Source: Discostella pseudostelligera (lineage: Eukaryota > Bacillariophyta > Thalassiosirophyceae > Thalassiosirales > Thalassiosiraceae). From it: a DNA stretch of 64,000 nucleotides. The notes under the pieces are model-generated. The model searched no databases, was not told where the DNA came from, and worked only from the letters and a program-made list of their open reading frames with translations. The stretch spans positions 1 to 64,000 of the forward strand of contig JALLBK010000013.1 of NCBI GenBank assembly GCA_036940085.1, in the 5' to 3' direction. This document shows, one piece after another, positions 62,344 to 64,000 of the stretch (its first letter is position 1; each line of letters begins with the position of its first letter). The position numbers and the translations under genes were made by a program.

Positions 62344-64000
62344 TCAAATAGATACTGATGGTGGCCTTTCATCGCCGCTTTCCAAACGAATCTCGTTTTC
62401 CTCGTTATTGTCATCGTCCATCCCTCCTGCAGCATAACCCTTACAAAGTTCGACACTACTGCTATGCTCACATAGCATTGGAGAACTAGTACCATCTAAT
62501 CCCACCACATCACCACTTACTACTAATTGATCAAATTGAATTCCCACCTGATAACACGCCAACCACAATCCTAAGGATGCAATTATGCTTGGCAAACTTC
62601 CGTACTTGACAATTCCCTCGATACTTCCGGCGAAGTTGTTAATTGCGCTACCTACGGCCTTGGCTATTCGTTGACCAACCACATCTATCCAAAATTTAGC
62701 TCTGAATTTAGCATCATCACTCGTTGGCATGTATAGTACCTCCTCGGCAGGATCGTGAACGGAATATGTCAGGGCCTTGCAGATACTCAGTGAAACGAAC
62801 AAAAAGTACAGATTCTGAGGAAAGAGGACGAATGCAAAGATCGTAACGAGGAGGAGCACCGTTGGGAAGATCCGGATGGTGATACTCAGTCCATAGTGCT
62901 TGATGAGACGTGGGAAGGCATAGAAAGATAGGAATAGGGAGAGAACGTTGACAGTTTGACCATACCATCCCAAGAATTGTATGTAGGTAATGCCTCTGGC
63001 GTTCGAAGTACTAGTACGATAGTTGTTGTCATTTCCACCGTATTCACTTGATTCGTCCTCCACCACACTTATTCCAACACCAAAACGATCCAATCCGATC
63101 AAATTCATCTCATAATGCATGCAGGTCAGTGCAATCTCGTAAAGTACTGATACTGCCAGTACTAGTTGAAGGTACTCGTGGCGAATGATCATATGCACTC
63201 CGCCGAATAGATCTCCAAAGACAGTGTTGTTGATGGCGGCATCATCGATCCTTGGCACTTTCTCTTCGCCGTCGTCGTCGTTATCCACAACACTGGCGCG
63301 AATAATGCTCGCTTGTCCCTCAGATGAGGCAGCAATTGTACTTGATCTCATGGGCTTCGTAAAGAGCCGTGCATACAATGCCATGACGGCCATTCCAACG
63401 CCGATGAATACACATGCTAAGAATATCAACATGGGCGTCACATGCGCGTCGCTACCACCTCTCACGACATCACCTCCATCTTGCGTGATATCAAATACAT
63501 CCACTTCTTTCCCTTCCATGGTATCCGTCGTTCGCCCCAAGATTGTCACGAGTGTGCTCCCGCCGATGGCACCCATCTGAGCCAATGCAACAGTGCTTCC
63601 ATAATGCCGTTCGGCCGCTTCCAATGTCAGGTGTGAATTGGCAAACGCCCAAAATATAGTGATGGACACCGAGCCGTAAGATTCGATGAGTGCAAATAGG
63701 ACATATCCCAGGGTAGGATAGTACCAACCGCCATCACTTGCATCAGCACTGCTACTGCCAGTGTTGTTGTCTATATTTCTCAATGACTCTGAATCATATG
63801 GCAATCGAAACGAAGGATGTTGTCGCAATGCCAAAGCCACCGTAATAAAGGCATGTATATACACACTCCCCACAATGTAGAATACAACCGTGGGAATCTT
63901 GGATACAGAAGTCGATCCATCATCGTCCTCGTCGTCCTCGTCGGCTTTGTCACGCTCAGACCAACGAAAGCGATTCCAGACATTAGAACTCATTCGTATC
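62344..64000 (-). CDS. NTT/TLC-type nucleotide transporter, 5' end beyond window
   Basis: Plastid/bacterial ATP/ADP-type carrier family. The frame is open to the right edge; the ATG at 63993 gives 549 residues, but the family's first two membrane helices are missing before [14 protein letters not shown], so upstream exons probably lie outside. About 10 membrane segments are visible. Family phrases are [53 protein letters not shown] and the conserved [20 protein letters not shown] near the C-terminus. Two hydrophilic loops (about residues 165-185 and 300-320) and an acidic tail are extra. In diatoms such carriers sit in the plastid envelope or ER-type membranes and import nucleotides; substrate cannot be predicted. 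Confidence 0.72.
   Translation of the reverse strand, partial: IRMSSNVWNRFRWSERDKADEDDEDDDGSTSVSKIPTVVFYIVGSVYIHAFITVALALRQHPSFRLPYDSESLRNIDNNTGSSSADASDGGWYYPTLGYVLFALIESYGSVSITIFWAFANSHLTLEAAERHYGSTVALAQMGAIGGSTLVTILGRTTDTMEGKEVDVFDITQDGGDVVRGGSDAHVTPMLIFLACVFIGVGMAVMALYARLFTKPMRSSTIAASSEGQASIIRASVVDNDDDGEEKVPRIDDAAINNTVFGDLFGGVHMIIRHEYLQLVLAVSVLYEIALTCMHYEMNLIGLDRFGVGISVVEDESSEYGGNDNNYRTSTSNARGITYIQFLGWYGQTVNVLSLFLSFYAFPRLIKHYGLSITIRIFPTVLLLVTIFAFVLFPQNLYFLFVSLSICKALTYSVHDPAEEVLYMPTSDDAKFRAKFWIDVVGQRIAKAVGSAINNFAGSIEGIVKYGSLPSIIASLGLWLACYQVGIQFDQLVVSGDVVGLDGTSSPMLCEHSSSVELCKGYAAGGMDDDNNEENEIRLESGDERPPSVSI

Overview
The window comes from a nuclear chromosome of a diatom, most likely a centric of the Thalassiosira/Skeletonema/Cyclotella type. 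Evidence for this: short GT-AG introns with gtgagt/gtaagt donors; a plastid protein with an ASAFAP-like bipartite leader followed by a twin-arginine thylakoid signal; an intron-containing histone H3 gene; a plastid-type nucleotide transporter; a diatom (CoDi-like) Ty1/copia element; and a cell-surface protein of the phytotransferrin (ISIP2A/FEA1) type. The species cannot be fixed from the sequence alone. I saw no rRNA, tRNA or CRISPR.

Layout. 1-3680 (minus) is a decayed Ty1/copia retrotransposon cut by the left edge. 3681-9460 is a gene-poor island of microsatellites, a 103-bp tandem duplication, hairpins and at most traces of old coding sequence. From 9463 rightwards the DNA is gene-dense, with many divergent pairs sharing short promoters and convergent pairs with very short 3' gaps. 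In order: Gfo/Idh/MocA oxidoreductase (-), DNA topoisomerase IB (+), an unrecognised decayed gene (-), MAK11/PAK1IP1-like WD40 ribosome-biogenesis protein (+), GatB (-), nitroreductase (+), histone H3 with a 12-nt microexon (-), UDP-sugar pyrophosphorylase (-), RPB4 (+), thylakoid-lumen Psb31/PsbQ-like protein (-), an orphan gene (+), CKS1 (+), mitochondrial bS18 (-), a 16-exon giant phytotransferrin-like gene (+, about 10.3 kb), CASP-type Golgi coiled-coil protein (-), mitochondrial ATP synthase subunit b (+), a secreted Cys-rich protein (-), SMC5 (-), GTPBP1-like GTPase (+), a membrane glycosyltransferase (-), and an NTT-type nucleotide transporter (-) running off the right edge.

Most exciting content. 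The gene at 35178-45524 splices (16 exons, every junction in frame) into a 3,003-residue protein with an N-terminal signal/anchor and a C-terminal hydrophobic tail. Its ectodomain is four tandem two-lobe modules, so eight lobes that resemble the Fe(III)-binding phytotransferrin/FEA1 family. In each pair one lobe carries a Cys pair and its partner lacks it. This looks like a polymeric iron-capture (or cell-wall/adhesion) protein not described to my knowledge.

Other themes. A TTCCCGCC / TGGCGGGA (E2F-like) element recurs, often in pairs to quadruples, in the promoters of cell-cycle, chromosome and organelle-translation genes (CKS1, SMC5, GatB/nitroreductase, bS18m, the WD40 gene). Two introns, in topoisomerase I and CASP, are multiples of three without stops. 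The one in topoisomerase I falls directly before the catalytic-tyrosine motif. Exon models were built by hand and checked for frame consistency. Family calls rest on remembered motifs, not on searches.
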